64,000 nucleotides of DNA from UBA6522 sp965237785 (GCA_965237785.1 OZ250159.1:3906001-3970000); one strand, 5' to 3'; positions 34,401 through 42,278 are shown, counted from the first letter of the stretch. Numbers and translations are program-made. The notes: generated by a model not told the origin, from the letters alone.

Positions 34401-34727
34401 ACCCAGCAACACCGGTACGGCGAGCGCGAAGACCGCGATGCCGCCTTCCAGGATGCCGTAGACCAGCACCGGTCGCTCGACGCGCGCCATCCAGCGGCCG
34501 GCCACCGCGGCACCCGCGGCGAGACCGCCCATGTAGGCGGCGAGTACCGCCGCCACCGCCAGTTCCGAGGTTCCGAAGACCAGGGAGAACTGCCTCAGCC
34601 AGGCGGTTTGATAGAGCAGCGCGGCGAAGCCGGAGAGCACGAAGCAGGCCACGACGCCCCACAGGACGCTCCTGGCCGTGTGCTCTTCGATCGACGCGGG
34701 CTGAGGCGCCGGCTTGCCGGCGTTCAC
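31425..34727 (-). CDS. Multi-spanning membrane protein fused to a spermidine-synthase-like domain and TPR-like tail
   Basis: 1,100 residues from GTG 34727. The N-terminal half has about fourteen membrane helices in two repeats (the second starts near residue 290 with GWILALILVSGANAFFYEVLW; compare FAALLYQTAWLRQ in the first). The middle holds a Rossmann methyltransferase-like spermidine synthase domain: VLVIGFGGGVAVEGV, DVIELEPEVIAANR, DPRVNIIINDARNSLR and YDVIVSQPSHPW. The last 300 residues look helical and repeat-like. Such fused spermine/spermidine synthase-like transporters are widespread, but their reaction is unproven. An Arg-Ala-Ser repeat joins the two helix blocks. It overlaps the preceding lipoprotein gene (GTGA). 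Confidence 0.88.
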   Translation of the reverse strand: MNAGKPAPQPASIEEHTARSVLWGVVACFVLSGFAALLYQTAWLRQFSLVFGTSELAVAAVLAAYMGGLAAGAAVAGRWMARVERPVLVYGILEGGIAVFALAVPVLLGAASAAYIGLLGGQASPPDAATLGQPLFYLAVAFVVLALPTGFMGATLPLLTRHAVQSDRELGPRVALLYATNTAGAVVGTVTAAFILLPALGLNATVWVGVAVNAAVFGVAVWLSRKAPPIAAAGQAALRAPRASRASRASRASRAVRSIGFFESCIAPAFRRGLSLRSRYSRLFVAQPGWILALILVSGANAFFYEVLWTRMLSHVMGGSIYAFATMLAAFLTGIALGGGLAGPVARDRERAALAFAATQAAIAILSVGVYLWMGPLIPESRSTLTMAGMAVAVMLPATVFIGATFPLAVRILARAENEAGEATAKIYSWNTVGAIAGAILAGFVLIPALGFEGSIKLAVCVNLALALWAVAFVARPKHAWTGAAAAAFLLAIVAFQPGRPQAVIGATAFGDTTTDVLDELYFAVGRSSSVYLAETQGSFELRTNGLPEATVLVRGAPPILHSQSWLTAMPVAARPEAESVLVIGFGGGVAVEGVPASVAEVDVIELEPEVIAANRQLSGRRAIDPLEDPRVNIIINDARNSLRLTDKTYDVIVSQPSHPWTAGASHLFTREFTGLAKDHLNPGGVFLQWMNSEFLSEDLLRTLAATVRDTFEHVRVYAATGTVLLFLASDEALNIERQLIRTGQPLTSNLLHYSYMGLNGADDFIAALALDERGVEAFAGDAPLSTDNRNYMATHSRYLGDGLSVPRLSELLQPYDPLLDRSSWIHQEIADELNFVYIATRLLANGQFQRAARLADTVTDVSTRALIAAIGFEFSGQADRADAALRQALQANPNNVDALFQFAANELPEFARGNPSDEARAVAARLGGAPGAVLRGWPLGAAQDWPALAALDGELARSDVTDVWYTEVVQLRADWRTKVMGEPRYPFDALRMVDRALVISPTLDLYVLRAAAASALEDDAIFVESGRYVHSFLLNKLDRAEQGAYVISDEELETTLLRLTAFDAKLTQLAEAGERRAVGVHEDIRDLLDEFEALARERG
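33968..34013. repeat. 9-bp tandem repeat in the spermidine-synthase-like gene
   Basis: About five copies of GGATGCCCG (plus strand, with variation) give Arg-Ala-Ser repeats in the minus-strand frame, located in the loop between the two membrane domains. Confidence 0.88.
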
Positions 34728-35449
34728 CTTGAGAGTTGTCCAAGCTCGCGGATCAATTCCGATTCCATGGGTTCGTCAAAGCCTTCGCTGCGCGCCGCCT
34801 CGACCGCTCTTCGGTAATCGGCGATCGCCAGCGCCAGGGTGCCGGTCAGTATGACCAATTCGTCCTGGAGCTGGTCGATGCGCCGGTCCATGGATTCGAT
34901 CTCGTTGCGTTTCGTCCTTTCTTCCTCGTCGGTGAGGTCGTCGTCGCGAAGCGACGCCTCGCGGTCTGCTATATCGGATCTCAGATTCTCGATTTCGCTC
35001 CGGGCGGAGCGGATCGAAGCGCCGTTGTTCCTGAGTCGCGTAAGCGACGTGAACACCGCGCGCCCCAATCGATGGCCGCGTTGAAAGTCGGGTGCGAGTG
35101 CGACCGGACAGACGAGTTCGTCCCGGCCCCCGGAACGCCCCTCGCGATAGCCGTTGCTCGTCGTGCAGTAAAGGGCGAGACCGCGCTCACGCGCCTCAAT
35201 GTACACCTGGGTGTCGGGCACCACGCCGTACTCGGCGCATTGTCGCCGGTACCTGTTGATTTCCGAGAGCGGTCGGCCTCGCTGGCCGTCGACCTCGCCC
35301 AGCACGGCCCAGTCCGTGGTGAGGCAGTCCGCCTCGGATAGGGTGGCGCAACCCTGAAGCGCTGCGAACGCGACCACGGTGGCGCAGGCACCGATGATTT
35401 GTAACGATAGGTAACGCACGACGTTGATCCGGTTCCGAAGCCAGTTCAC
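34724..35449 (-). CDS. DUF2799-like lipoprotein
   Basis: About 241 residues with a signal peptide and lipobox LQGCATLS. Features are a Cys-rich N-terminal segment (CLTTDWAVLGEVDGQRG and RQCAEYG), characteristic of DUF2799, and a C-terminal coiled coil (roughly the last 110 residues, rich in Arg, Asp and Glu). The function of DUF2799 is unknown. The start is uncertain: GTG 35449 or GTG 35419 gives a normal signal peptide, while the frame stays open to 35503. The stop overlaps the start of the fusion gene downstream. Confidence 0.75.
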   Translation of the reverse strand: MNWLRNRINVVRYLSLQIIGACATVVAFAALQGCATLSEADCLTTDWAVLGEVDGQRGRPLSEINRYRRQCAEYGVVPDTQVYIEARERGLALYCTTSNGYREGRSGGRDELVCPVALAPDFQRGHRLGRAVFTSLTRLRNNGASIRSARSEIENLRSDIADREASLRDDDLTDEEERTKRNEIESMDRRIDQLQDELVILTGTLALAIADYRRAVEAARSEGFDEPMESELIRELGQLSR

Positions 35450-35523
35450 GCCATTGTACCGTTCGATGCGGAAAAAATTCTCGGTCAGCGCCCGGCTTCG
35501 CACATCGGTAAAATAGACAGCCG

Positions 35524-36492
35524 ATGATCCCGCAGCTTGATCTCGGACCGTATCTGGCAGGCAGCGTGACGGCGCGCGAGGCGCTGGCGCGCGAATTGCG
35601 ATGGATCCAGGAAAACATCGGCTTCTACGTGGTGGTCAACCATGGCGTTGCGCGCGAACCGATCCGCCAAGCCTATGCGGCGCTGCGCGAGTTCTTCGCG
35701 TTGCCGTTGGAGGAGAAGCTCAGGCTCAGGATCAACGACAAGTCGGTGGGCTATATCCCGGTGCGGTCCACGGTCTACGTGACGTCGAAGATAAACCGCA
35801 ACACGCGGCCCGACCTCAACGAGACCATCACCATCGCCCGGGAGCGGCCGGCGGACGATCCTGATATTCTCGCGGGGTTGCGGTTTGTGGGGCCCAATCA
35901 ATGGCCGGCGGCGCTGCCGGAGTTCCGCGGCGCGATGATCGCCTACCAGGAGGCCATTTCCCGGCTTGGATACGCCATGCTGCCGCTCTATGCCCGGGCG
36001 CTGGATCTGCCGGCGGACCATTTCGCGCCGCACTTTACGCGCCCGACCTGGTGGGTCCGCAACACCTACTACGCGGCCCTGCGGCCTGAGGAGAACCAGT
36101 TCGGGATTTCGCCGCATTCGGATCACGGCTTCATCACGCTCCTGCCCATGTCGGAGGAGCCCGGCCTGGAGATACTCAGCCCGACCGGCGAGTGGATCCC
36201 GGCGACGCCCGTGGAGGACGGCATCATCGTCAACACCGGGGAGTTTCTGAACCGCTGGTCCAACGGCCGGTTCCTGGCCACGCCGCACCGTGTGATCGCG
36301 CCGCAGCGAGACCGGTACTCGATGGCCATGTTCTTCAATCCCAATCCCGAAACGATGGCCGATCCGTTGCCGACCTGCGTGTCGGACGAGCGGCCGGCCG
36401 AGTTCGAGCCGGTCAGCCTCATCGACTATATGTCCTGGTACATCGACAGCAACTACCGGCGCGAGGCGGGCGGCGCGCAGCATGCGGGTTAG
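35524..36492 (+). CDS. 2-oxoglutarate/Fe(II) oxygenase, isopenicillin N synthase family
   Basis: 322 residues. N-terminal DIOX_N region GFYVVVNHGV at 33-42, and the double-stranded beta-helix with iron ligands His198 and Asp200 (HSDHGFITLLP) and His255 (ATPHRVIAP), plus the 2-oxoglutarate-binding Arg264-x-Ser266 (RDRYSMAMFFNP). All four key positions are intact. Members hydroxylate or desaturate small molecules; the substrate is unknown. Divergent from the lipoprotein gene across a short gap. Confidence 0.93.
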   Translation: MIPQLDLGPYLAGSVTAREALARELRWIQENIGFYVVVNHGVAREPIRQAYAALREFFALPLEEKLRLRINDKSVGYIPVRSTVYVTSKINRNTRPDLNETITIARERPADDPDILAGLRFVGPNQWPAALPEFRGAMIAYQEAISRLGYAMLPLYARALDLPADHFAPHFTRPTWWVRNTYYAALRPEENQFGISPHSDHGFITLLPMSEEPGLEILSPTGEWIPATPVEDGIIVNTGEFLNRWSNGRFLATPHRVIAPQRDRYSMAMFFNPNPETMADPLPTCVSDERPAEFEPVSLIDYMSWYIDSNYRREAGGAQHAG

Positions 36493-36615
36493 ACGCGGCG
36501 GTATCATGGGCGCGGCGCCGTGGTTTGCGCGCGTCGGGAGCAGGGCTTGGGTCAGGGGCGATCCGGGTGAACGGAAAGACTTGGCAACAGTCCCAGGGAA
36601 TCGGCAGGAGTCGAC

Positions 36616-37671
36616 ATGACCGAGATTACACGCAGACATCTTCTCGGCGGCGCAGTCGCGTCCGGCGCGGCGTTGGCGACGGCCATGGGCGCCCGGACCC
36701 AGACGGTCTCGCAAAACGCGCCACCCACGCGTCCGGCGCGGCTTCGCCCCGACGACCTGGTGACGCTCGTCGCCCCGGCATCGGTTACCTACGATGGGGA
36801 TACGTTGCAGGTCGCCGTGGAGTCCATGCAGGCGCTCGGGCTGCGGGTACGGGTCGGCGAGCACGCGATGGACCGGTACGGTTATCTGGCCGGCAGGGAC
36901 GAGGACCGGGCCGCCGATATCAATGCAGCCTTCGCCGATGACGAGGTTCGCGGAGTCATTGCCCTGAGGGGAGGCTGGGGCGCCTCCCGGGCGCTTCCCC
37001 ATATCGACTTCGACATGATCGCCGCGAATCCGAAGGTCATGCTTGGATACAGCGACATCACGACGCTGTTGAACGCGCTGTTGGCGAGATCGAACCTCGT
37101 CGGCTTCCACGGGCCGAACGCGACCTCGCCGTGGTCCGTATTCACCACCCGGGAGATGCGACGCATCGTATTCGACGGCGAGACGCCGCTGATGAGAAAT
37201 CTTCGGCTCAGAAACGGTACGCTGGCCGTGCGCCGGAACAGGACCTGGCCCATCGTTCCGGGCCGGGCGAGGGGACGGCTCGTGGGCGGCAACCTGACGC
37301 TGCTTTCGGCCCTCGCAGGCTCGCCCTGGTTCCCCGATACCACCGGCGCGATCCTCTTCCTTGAGGAGACCAACGAGTACATCTACCGGTGCGACCGCAT
37401 GCTCACGCAGTTGGCCCTCAACGGTGTCTTCGACAAGGTGGCGGGCGTGATCCTCGGCGGCTTCACCGACTGCGACGTCTCGCCCAGCGGGTACGGCCGG
37501 TTTTCGCTCAATGACGTATTCGAGCAGCACCTGGTTCCCATGGGAAAACCCGCGTTCTCCGGCGCGATGATCGGTCATATCGCCCAGAAACGAACGATAC
37601 CGCTGGGTGTGATGGCGGAAATCGACGCCGAGGCGGGCACGATCGAGTTGCTTGAGCCGGCGGTGGTCTGA
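36616..37671 (+). CDS. LD-carboxypeptidase (peptidase S66)
   Basis: 351 residues with a Tat-like leader (TRRHLLGGAVASGAALATA). Peptidase S66 cleaves the terminal D-alanine from murein tetrapeptides. Nucleophile Ser146 (GYSDITTL), Glu250 (LFLEET) and His321 (GHIAQKRTIPLG) form the triad. ALRGGWGASRALPHID is the conserved loop. Exported location differs from the cytoplasmic LdcA of E. coli. The stop at 37669-37671 is followed, in the same frame, by the remnant of an AAA ATPase gene. Confidence 0.93.
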   Translation: MTEITRRHLLGGAVASGAALATAMGARTQTVSQNAPPTRPARLRPDDLVTLVAPASVTYDGDTLQVAVESMQALGLRVRVGEHAMDRYGYLAGRDEDRAADINAAFADDEVRGVIALRGGWGASRALPHIDFDMIAANPKVMLGYSDITTLLNALLARSNLVGFHGPNATSPWSVFTTREMRRIVFDGETPLMRNLRLRNGTLAVRRNRTWPIVPGRARGRLVGGNLTLLSALAGSPWFPDTTGAILFLEETNEYIYRCDRMLTQLALNGVFDKVAGVILGGFTDCDVSPSGYGRFSLNDVFEQHLVPMGKPAFSGAMIGHIAQKRTIPLGVMAEIDAEAGTIELLEPAVV

Positions 37672-38253
37672 CCCTGGAGGTCTGCGCCGCGGTGGCGGGG
37701 CGCGCTCCAATTTTCCGACGACTTTGTTCGGGACAATTACATTGACCGTCCGGAAATGGTCAAAAAGTTCAATCGGGAAGTCAGCCGGATCGATGTTGGA
37801 ATTCGTTCCCTTGAGCCAATCTTGGGCAAAAACGGCCCGGAAATCTGGTTCCGGCACGAGGGGCTCGCCGAGCCGATGCCACTCATATACGAAAGTCACG
37901 GTACTCGCCAATTCCTGAAGATGTTCCCGCTGATTTCGGACTCGCTTGCAACGGGCAGCATCGCAATAATCGACGAACTCGACGCTGCAATTCACTCGAT
38001 GCTCCTTCCGGAAATCATCAGTTGGTTTCATGATCCGGTTCGCAATCCGCATAGCGCACAGCTTTGGGCGAGTTGCCACAACGTGTCCCTGCTCGAAGAG
38101 TTGTCGAAGGAAGAAATCGTGTTCTGCGAAAAGGACTGGCAAGGCCGGACAGAAATCTACGCCCTCAACGACGTCAAGGGCGTTCGACGTGACTACAATT
38201 ACTACAGAAAATACCTTGGCGGCGTCTTCGGCGCCGTACCGCGAATCGGCTGA
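37672..38253 (+). pseudogene. AAA_21-type ATPase (RloA/AbiLi-like), C-terminal remnant
   Basis: An open frame without a proper start continues for about 193 codons from the ldcA stop. It encodes the end of an AAA15/AAA_21 ATPase: ESHGTRQFLKMFPLISDSL, Walker B IAIIDELDAAIH, the HNVSLLEELSKEEIVFCEKD block and YYRKYLGGVFGAVPRIG, a typical ending. The Walker A half is gone. The first ATG (37756) would give only a fragment. The stop overlaps the start of a RloB-like remnant (TGATG), the arrangement of intact RloA-RloB/AbiL-type defence pairs. Confidence 0.82.
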
Positions 38254-38345
38254 TGCCAAGAGGGCGCGGCCACAGGTTACAGCGCCGTCGGTTTTTCGTG
38301 GCCTGTGAGGGTAGTAGCGAACGCAGGTACGCGGCATGGTCATAG
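38253..38345 (+). pseudogene. RloB-like protein, truncated after 30 codons
   Basis: ATG 38253 overlaps the ATPase stop. The short product has a basic start, then RRRFFVACEGSSERRYAAW, the N-terminal RloB/TOPRIM-like signature, and stops at TAG 38343-38345. Downstream sequence to 38522 shows no continuation I can recognise. With the ATPase fragment it marks a decayed abortive-infection-type module. Confidence 0.7.
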
Positions 38346-38522
38346 ATGGGCCGAACCTTCAGGTCCACGGGCGATGCTACTTCTGACTGTTAGTCGGCGA
38401 ACGGGTTCCGAGGCTCCTACGAGGAGTATTTCAAGATCGACCTTGCGATGATAATATCGTCTGTGACGTTTATAGCGATTATGTGCTATATGTCGCTTGT
38501 TGAGTAGAGAGGAGGGTAGATT

Positions 38523-38987
38523 ATGTCGAGTGCAGTGATGCAATTTGCGGCTGGTATCCCCGGTCCACGGGAGGCCAGCCTGGCGCAAGCGTCTGCGCAG
38601 GCGCTTGCAAACAAGCTCGTGGGCCATCCAGATACAATTGTGATTCGATTTGCAGAGGACACGCGAGAGGAGATCGAGCTGCCGTTCGCGGCCGTGCGTT
38701 TGTTGATCGACCTTCTTAACGAGATGGCTAAGGGAAACGCGGTATCTCTCATTCCAACGCATGCGGAACTGACGACGCAGCAGGCCGCCGATCTCATCAA
38801 TGTTTCGAGGGGTTTCCTCGTGAAATTGCTTGATCGGAAAGAGATTTCGCACCGCAAAGTGGGAACCCACAGGCGGATTTCGTTCAGTGAACTCAAGTCG
38901 TACGAAGAACGGATGAAAAAAGCCCGATCGGACGCCCTGGACAAGCTGACCGAAGAGAGTCAATCGTTGGGAATGGGTTACGAATAG
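38523..38987 (+). CDS. Excisionase-fold DNA-binding antitoxin
   Basis: 154 residues. The C-terminal part has an HTH_17/excisionase-type winged helix: LTTQQAADLINVSRGFLVKLLD and ISHRKVGTHRRISFSELKSYEER. The N-terminal half (40-85) is a helical strand region with TIVIRFAEDTREEIELPF. This arrangement is typical of antitoxins paired with downstream PIN-domain toxins. AGGAGG at 38510-38515 precedes the ATG. The adjacent toxin gene is broken, so this gene may be a solitary survivor. Confidence 0.85.
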   Translation: MSSAVMQFAAGIPGPREASLAQASAQALANKLVGHPDTIVIRFAEDTREEIELPFAAVRLLIDLLNEMAKGNAVSLIPTHAELTTQQAADLINVSRGFLVKLLDRKEISHRKVGTHRRISFSELKSYEERMKKARSDALDKLTEESQSLGMGYE

Positions 38988-38995
38988 GTTGATGA

Positions 38996-39629
38996 ATGGC
39001 GTTTACGGCGCTTATCGATGCGAACGTGCTTTACTCGGCACCGGTGCGCGACGTGTTTCTGGAGCTGGCGACCGCAAAGCTGTTCCGTGCTCGGTGGTCT
39101 CGGGACATCCATCTGGAGTGGATGAAGATTGCGTAAGAGAACTATCCCGACGTTGACCCCGAAAAGTGGGTTGCGCTGATGAAGCTGATGGACGCGCATG
39201 CCAAAGACAGTCTGGTGGTGGGGTATGAATCGTTGATCGACTTCGTCACGTTGCCGGATCCCAAGGACCGGCACGTCTTGGCAGCCGCCATCAAGGGTCG
39301 CGCCGACGTCATCGTCACCTTCAATCTGAAGGACTTTCCGGCTGACGTATTAGAGGCATACGACCTCAGTGCGCAGCACCCGGACGTTTTCTTGCGGCAT
39401 GTGATCGACTTGTCGGGGCGGGAGCCAAAGTAGTGCCATAATCGTGTGTCATAGTATTGACTTCCAATACCCGCCATGTTCGTGCGGACCGGTGGTTACC
39501 GCCGTCCGCGGGGTACGTGCCAGGCTGAAAAATCCGCCCTACCCTGTCGATGAGTACCTCCAGACGCTGGAACGCTTGGGGCTTGTGTCGACCGTTTCCG
39601 AGCTGCGGGCGTTCAGAGACGTGTTGTGA
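38996..39629 (+). pseudogene. PIN-domain toxin, disrupted
   Basis: ATG 38996 encodes MAFTALIDANVLYSAPVRDV, the PIN start with its first aspartate, but TAA at 39134-39136 stops it after 46 codons. The frame then continues as an uninterrupted PIN domain: LPDPKDRHVLAAAIKGRADV and VTFNLKDFPADVL, ending TAG 39431-39433. The family's C-terminal tail, LKNPPYPVDEYLQTLERLGL and following, reappears in another frame at about 39515-39629, after some 60 bases of unrelated sequence. So at least one nonsense mutation and one insertion or frameshift have occurred. Confidence 0.85.
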
Positions 39630-39685
39630 TCAACAAGCGCACGATGAGTTTTTGCTTCTCCGCTCGCGAGCGGAAGCGCGCACGA

Positions 39686-39829
39686 TTTCGGACGACCTCG
39701 GCCGCGGCGCTTGCAGCGCCAGTAATACCGAAACCCTTGCCGATGCCAGCGAACCGCAGTTTCAGGCTGAACGATATGGAGCGACCTCCGCCAACCCGAC
39801 CAAATCCTTGATAACAGCACCCGGAACAA
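39686..39829 (-). pseudogene. Integrase-core transposase fragment
   Basis: On the minus strand about 48 codons read LLSRIWSGWRRSLHIVQPET then VRWHRQGFRYYWRCKRRGR GRPK, the segment before the integrase catalytic core in IS3/IS481-like transposases. The downstream catalytic part is missing and no terminal inverted repeats were recognised. A relic marking past insertion. Confidence 0.72.
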
Positions 39830-39953
39830 TCGATCTGCGTCCCCCAGTCCTGGACGAGGATGGCGATGCTTGAGTACCGCTAGCCGTCGCTGACGCGCTA
39901 ATGTGAAACGGGCGGGAAAGCCGGACCGTTAGTTCAGCAGCCGGAAGCGCTGC

Positions 39954-40009
39954 ACCCGCTCGCCTTGTTGGACTTCCCCGGTACCCGCTCGCCTTGTTAC
40001 TTCCCCGGT
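39954..40009. repeat. Imperfect 27-29-bp tandem duplication at an NHL gene end
   Basis: Two adjacent copies beginning ACCCGCTCGCCTTGTT and ending CTTCCCCGGT (29 bp at 39954-39982, 27 bp at 39983-40009). The two-base difference shifts frame at the 3' end of the minus-strand beta-propeller gene and creates its present stop. Confidence 0.85.
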
Positions 40010-41004
40010 ATATTGCCCAGGGAATCCAGGGACACCATGTGCATTCCATGGAACTGGCCGCCATTGTCCCCGGCGCTGCCCACTCGAGTGACTACCGAAC
40101 CGTCCTCCCGGTTCAGGATCCAGACGGTATTGTTCTGGATGTCGGGTACGATCAGGTAGCGCTGCTCAGGGTCGTGGGAGAAGGAGACGCCGCCGGCGGA
40201 ACCCCGCTGCAGGGTTGATGTCGCCAGAAAGAACTCCTTGATGTATTCGCCCGCCGTGGTGAAGACCTGGAAGCGGTTGCCCTGCCGGTCGGCGACGTAT
40301 ACGAGGCCGTCGTTGGAGAGGCCGAGGGTGACGTGACCGATAAACTCCTCGGCCGGCGGGGCGCCGATCTCGTACTCGATCTCCCCGGCGTCCATGGAGA
40401 TTTCGCTCAACGGCTTGCCGTAGGCGCCCCAGCCGCGCTTGAACGCGAGTGTATCCATGTCATGCACCATGACGCGCCCGTTCAGATAGTTGTCCACGTA
40501 GTAGACCTCGCGGGCCGCCTCGTCCACGCGAACTTCCTCCAGCCCGCCGATCACCGCTTCGGTACCCGGGGGCGGATTGGCGTCGCGAGACACACGGGCG
40601 ACCTCGCCCACCAGCGTGCCGTCACGGGTGTACTTGCGCACCGTATCCTGGCCGATCCAGACATGGCCCTCGGTATCCACCGTCAGCCCGTGGCCCTGCT
40701 GCGTATCCCAGGACTCGACTACGTTGCCTTCCATGTCGAAGGCGATGATGGCGGGCGGCGCCACGCAGCATTCGCCGGTGGGCGGGTCCAGTTGCGCGTA
40801 GTCTTCGGTGTTGTTGAGGTTGCTCGGGCGGTTCAGCACCCAGATGGTGTCCTCATGATCGACGTACAGCCCGGTGACCCCCTGCATCCACCACTTGTTG
40901 GGCAGCGGCAGCTGCGGCCATTCGGGATCGAACTTGTATTCGGGCGTCTGCGCGCCGGCGGTGAAGCAAATCAGGGCGAGTAAAATTACGGGGCTCTTGT
41001 GCAT
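39997..41004 (-). CDS. Secreted NHL-repeat beta-propeller protein
   Basis: 335 residues with a signal peptide (MHKSPVILLALICFTAGAQT). Repeated blades such as QGHGLTVDTEGHVWIGQDTV, GLSNDGLVYVADRQGNRFQVF and RYLIVPDIQNNTVWILNREDG form an NHL/6-blade beta-propeller similar to peptidyl-alpha-hydroxyglycine lyase-like proteins; the function is unknown. It ends GNIPGK at TAA 39999-39997. Beyond the stop, another frame encodes GEVQQGERVQRFRLLN to TAA at 39931-39929, which looks like the ancestral C-terminus; a tandem duplication has displaced it. Confidence 0.85.
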   Translation of the reverse strand: MHKSPVILLALICFTAGAQTPEYKFDPEWPQLPLPNKWWMQGVTGLYVDHEDTIWVLNRPSNLNNTEDYAQLDPPTGECCVAPPAIIAFDMEGNVVESWDTQQGHGLTVDTEGHVWIGQDTVRKYTRDGTLVGEVARVSRDANPPPGTEAVIGGLEEVRVDEAAREVYYVDNYLNGRVMVHDMDTLAFKRGWGAYGKPLSEISMDAGEIEYEIGAPPAEEFIGHVTLGLSNDGLVYVADRQGNRFQVFTTAGEYIKEFFLATSTLQRGSAGGVSFSHDPEQRYLIVPDIQNNTVWILNREDGSVVTRVGSAGDNGGQFHGMHMVSLDSLGNIPGK

Positions 41005-41034
41005 GATTATCTCCTGATGCGGTTGTCCGCTTGC

Positions 41035-41430
41035 CTACGGATTGTTGCGGACGTCCACTTCTGTTCCGTCGGCGAATATGACCGCTTGCGCCCACATCGA
41101 GTACCGATCGGGCCTTCGATCCGGGTTGCCGACGATCGTGATCTCGTCTCCGGGCTTGAAAGTGTCCTTGTTCCAGCCGAAAAATCGATACAGATCCTGT
41201 ACGCTTTGAAACTCGCCCGACCACTCCAGGGCGTTGCCGCTCTCGTCGGTCTCCTCGATCCAGATACCGACGTGAGGGTTGAGAAACTGCCATCGGATCA
41301 CTGTGCCGGAAACCGAAATTGTCCTGGTCCGGTCGAAGACCGAGTTGGCGTGGTGCGCAAGCGTCGGCATGGCGGCCCAACACAAGGCAAGAATTCCGGG
41401 AGCGAAGCGCACGGCTTTCTTAAGGGTCAT
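41035..41430 (-). CDS. DUF6152 family secreted protein
   Basis: 131 residues with a signal peptide ending around PTLAHH. DUF6152 features: HHANSVFDRTRTISVSGTV, WQFLNPHVGIWIE, GEFQSVQDLYRFFGWNKDTF and GDEITIVGNPDRR. A small beta-barrel of unknown function, often near oxidoreductases in marine bacteria. It lies just before (downstream of) the 41447 gene on the same strand, and one gene from a second copy at 42279. Confidence 0.88.
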   Translation of the reverse strand: MTLKKAVRFAPGILALCWAAMPTLAHHANSVFDRTRTISVSGTVIRWQFLNPHVGIWIEETDESGNALEWSGEFQSVQDLYRFFGWNKDTFKPGDEITIVGNPDRRPDRYSMWAQAVIFADGTEVDVRNNP

Positions 41431-41446
41431 GATGCTATGCGTCCGC

Positions 41447-42151
41447 TCATTCCTGGCCGGGCCTCATGTCCGGCAACTCCGAAAGCATCAGCTCCTGACA
41501 GATGAATTCGGAGAGTTCAAAGTCTCTGCGCCGGTACGTCAGCGTGCCAGTGAAGGGGCGCTCGTAGGCTATCGGGTCATCGATGGTTACCTCGTTTTCC
41601 AGCGTGTCCCCGTCGCCGCGCCGAATGCGCTCGATCAGGCGGAGTTCGTCGCTGAAGGGATGGCCGATGCGATCGATCCACCGCTGTTGATTTTCCGACT
41701 CCCAACCGATCATGTGACGCGTCTCGATAACGAGCGTATCGCCTTCGTAGTGGCCGATGGAGTACCCGTTCCAGGTGTGCAGCGGAACTTCGGGGAAGTC
41801 CCGACCGTCCATGTAGATGATTCGCCAGAAGTGATCGACCTCGAAGAGCATGACGGCGCGGTCGGGAAGCTGGAGGATTTCGAAGGGTCGGGGACGGTAG
41901 TAGGTGGCCGGGAAACCCATCGGCAGACACATCAGTTCGGCCGCGTTGGCCTCCGTTGCCGGGGTTGTCCGCGGGCCGTGAATGGGTTTGGCCGACTCGA
42001 ACCGTTCCCGGCCATATGCCGTCATCGGCGGATCGGGGACCAGGGGGTTCATCCCCGGGAAATCGCGTTGCCAGACCCCGGACAGGTCGGGCGGAATCGC
42101 CGCCTGGCCGAAAGCCGCCGAGGCAAGGCAGGCGAGCAGGATCGCGTGCAT
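41447..42151 (-). CDS. Secreted protein of unknown function, partner of DUF6152
   Basis: About 234 residues from ATG 42151 with signal peptide MHAILLACLASAAFGQ. The N-terminus has PDLSGVWQRDFPG, and the core has DRAVMLFEVDHFWRIIYMDG, GHYEGDTLVIETRHM and FSDELRLIERIRRGDGDTL, a beta-sheet-rich family common in marine and soil bacteria. The same core is fused behind a DUF6152 domain at 58605. A GTG at 42184 extends the frame into an 8-bp repeat and is unlikely. Function not known. Confidence 0.8.
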   Translation of the reverse strand: MHAILLACLASAAFGQAAIPPDLSGVWQRDFPGMNPLVPDPPMTAYGRERFESAKPIHGPRTTPATEANAAELMCLPMGFPATYYRPRPFEILQLPDRAVMLFEVDHFWRIIYMDGRDFPEVPLHTWNGYSIGHYEGDTLVIETRHMIGWESENQQRWIDRIGHPFSDELRLIERIRRGDGDTLENEVTIDDPIAYERPFTGTLTYRRRDFELSEFICQELMLSELPDMRPGQE

Positions 42152-42181
42152 CGCCCCTCGAAGTGTTCCGCAACGTTTGTT

Positions 42182-42229
42182 CACCCTGTCACCCTATCGC
42201 CCTATCGCCCTATCACCCTATCACCCTGT
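42182..42229. repeat. 8-bp tandem repeat, six copies
   Basis: Units of CACCCTAT with single-base variants (CACCCTGT, CGCCCTAT), six in a row, followed by a partial copy. It lies in the gap between two DUF6152-associated genes, just upstream of the 41447 gene, where copy number could alter promoter spacing. Confidence 0.92.
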
Positions 42230-42278
42230 CACGGACGCCCTGTCACCGGTGCCCGTATCGCTCGCCAATCTTCCCGCC

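Noticed and set aside
39134..39136. TAA in the PIN gene as a recoding event
   Set aside because: UAA has no known bacterial sense recoding and the gene carries a second lesion at its 3' end, so decay is the simpler explanation.
39686..39829. Complete insertion sequence
   Set aside because: Only about 48 codons of transposase are recognisable, with no catalytic core, terminal inverted repeats or target-site duplication.
42182..42229. Possible CRISPR array
   Set aside because: The repeats are 8 bp and contiguous, with no spacers and no cas genes. No CRISPR-like array was seen anywhere in the window.
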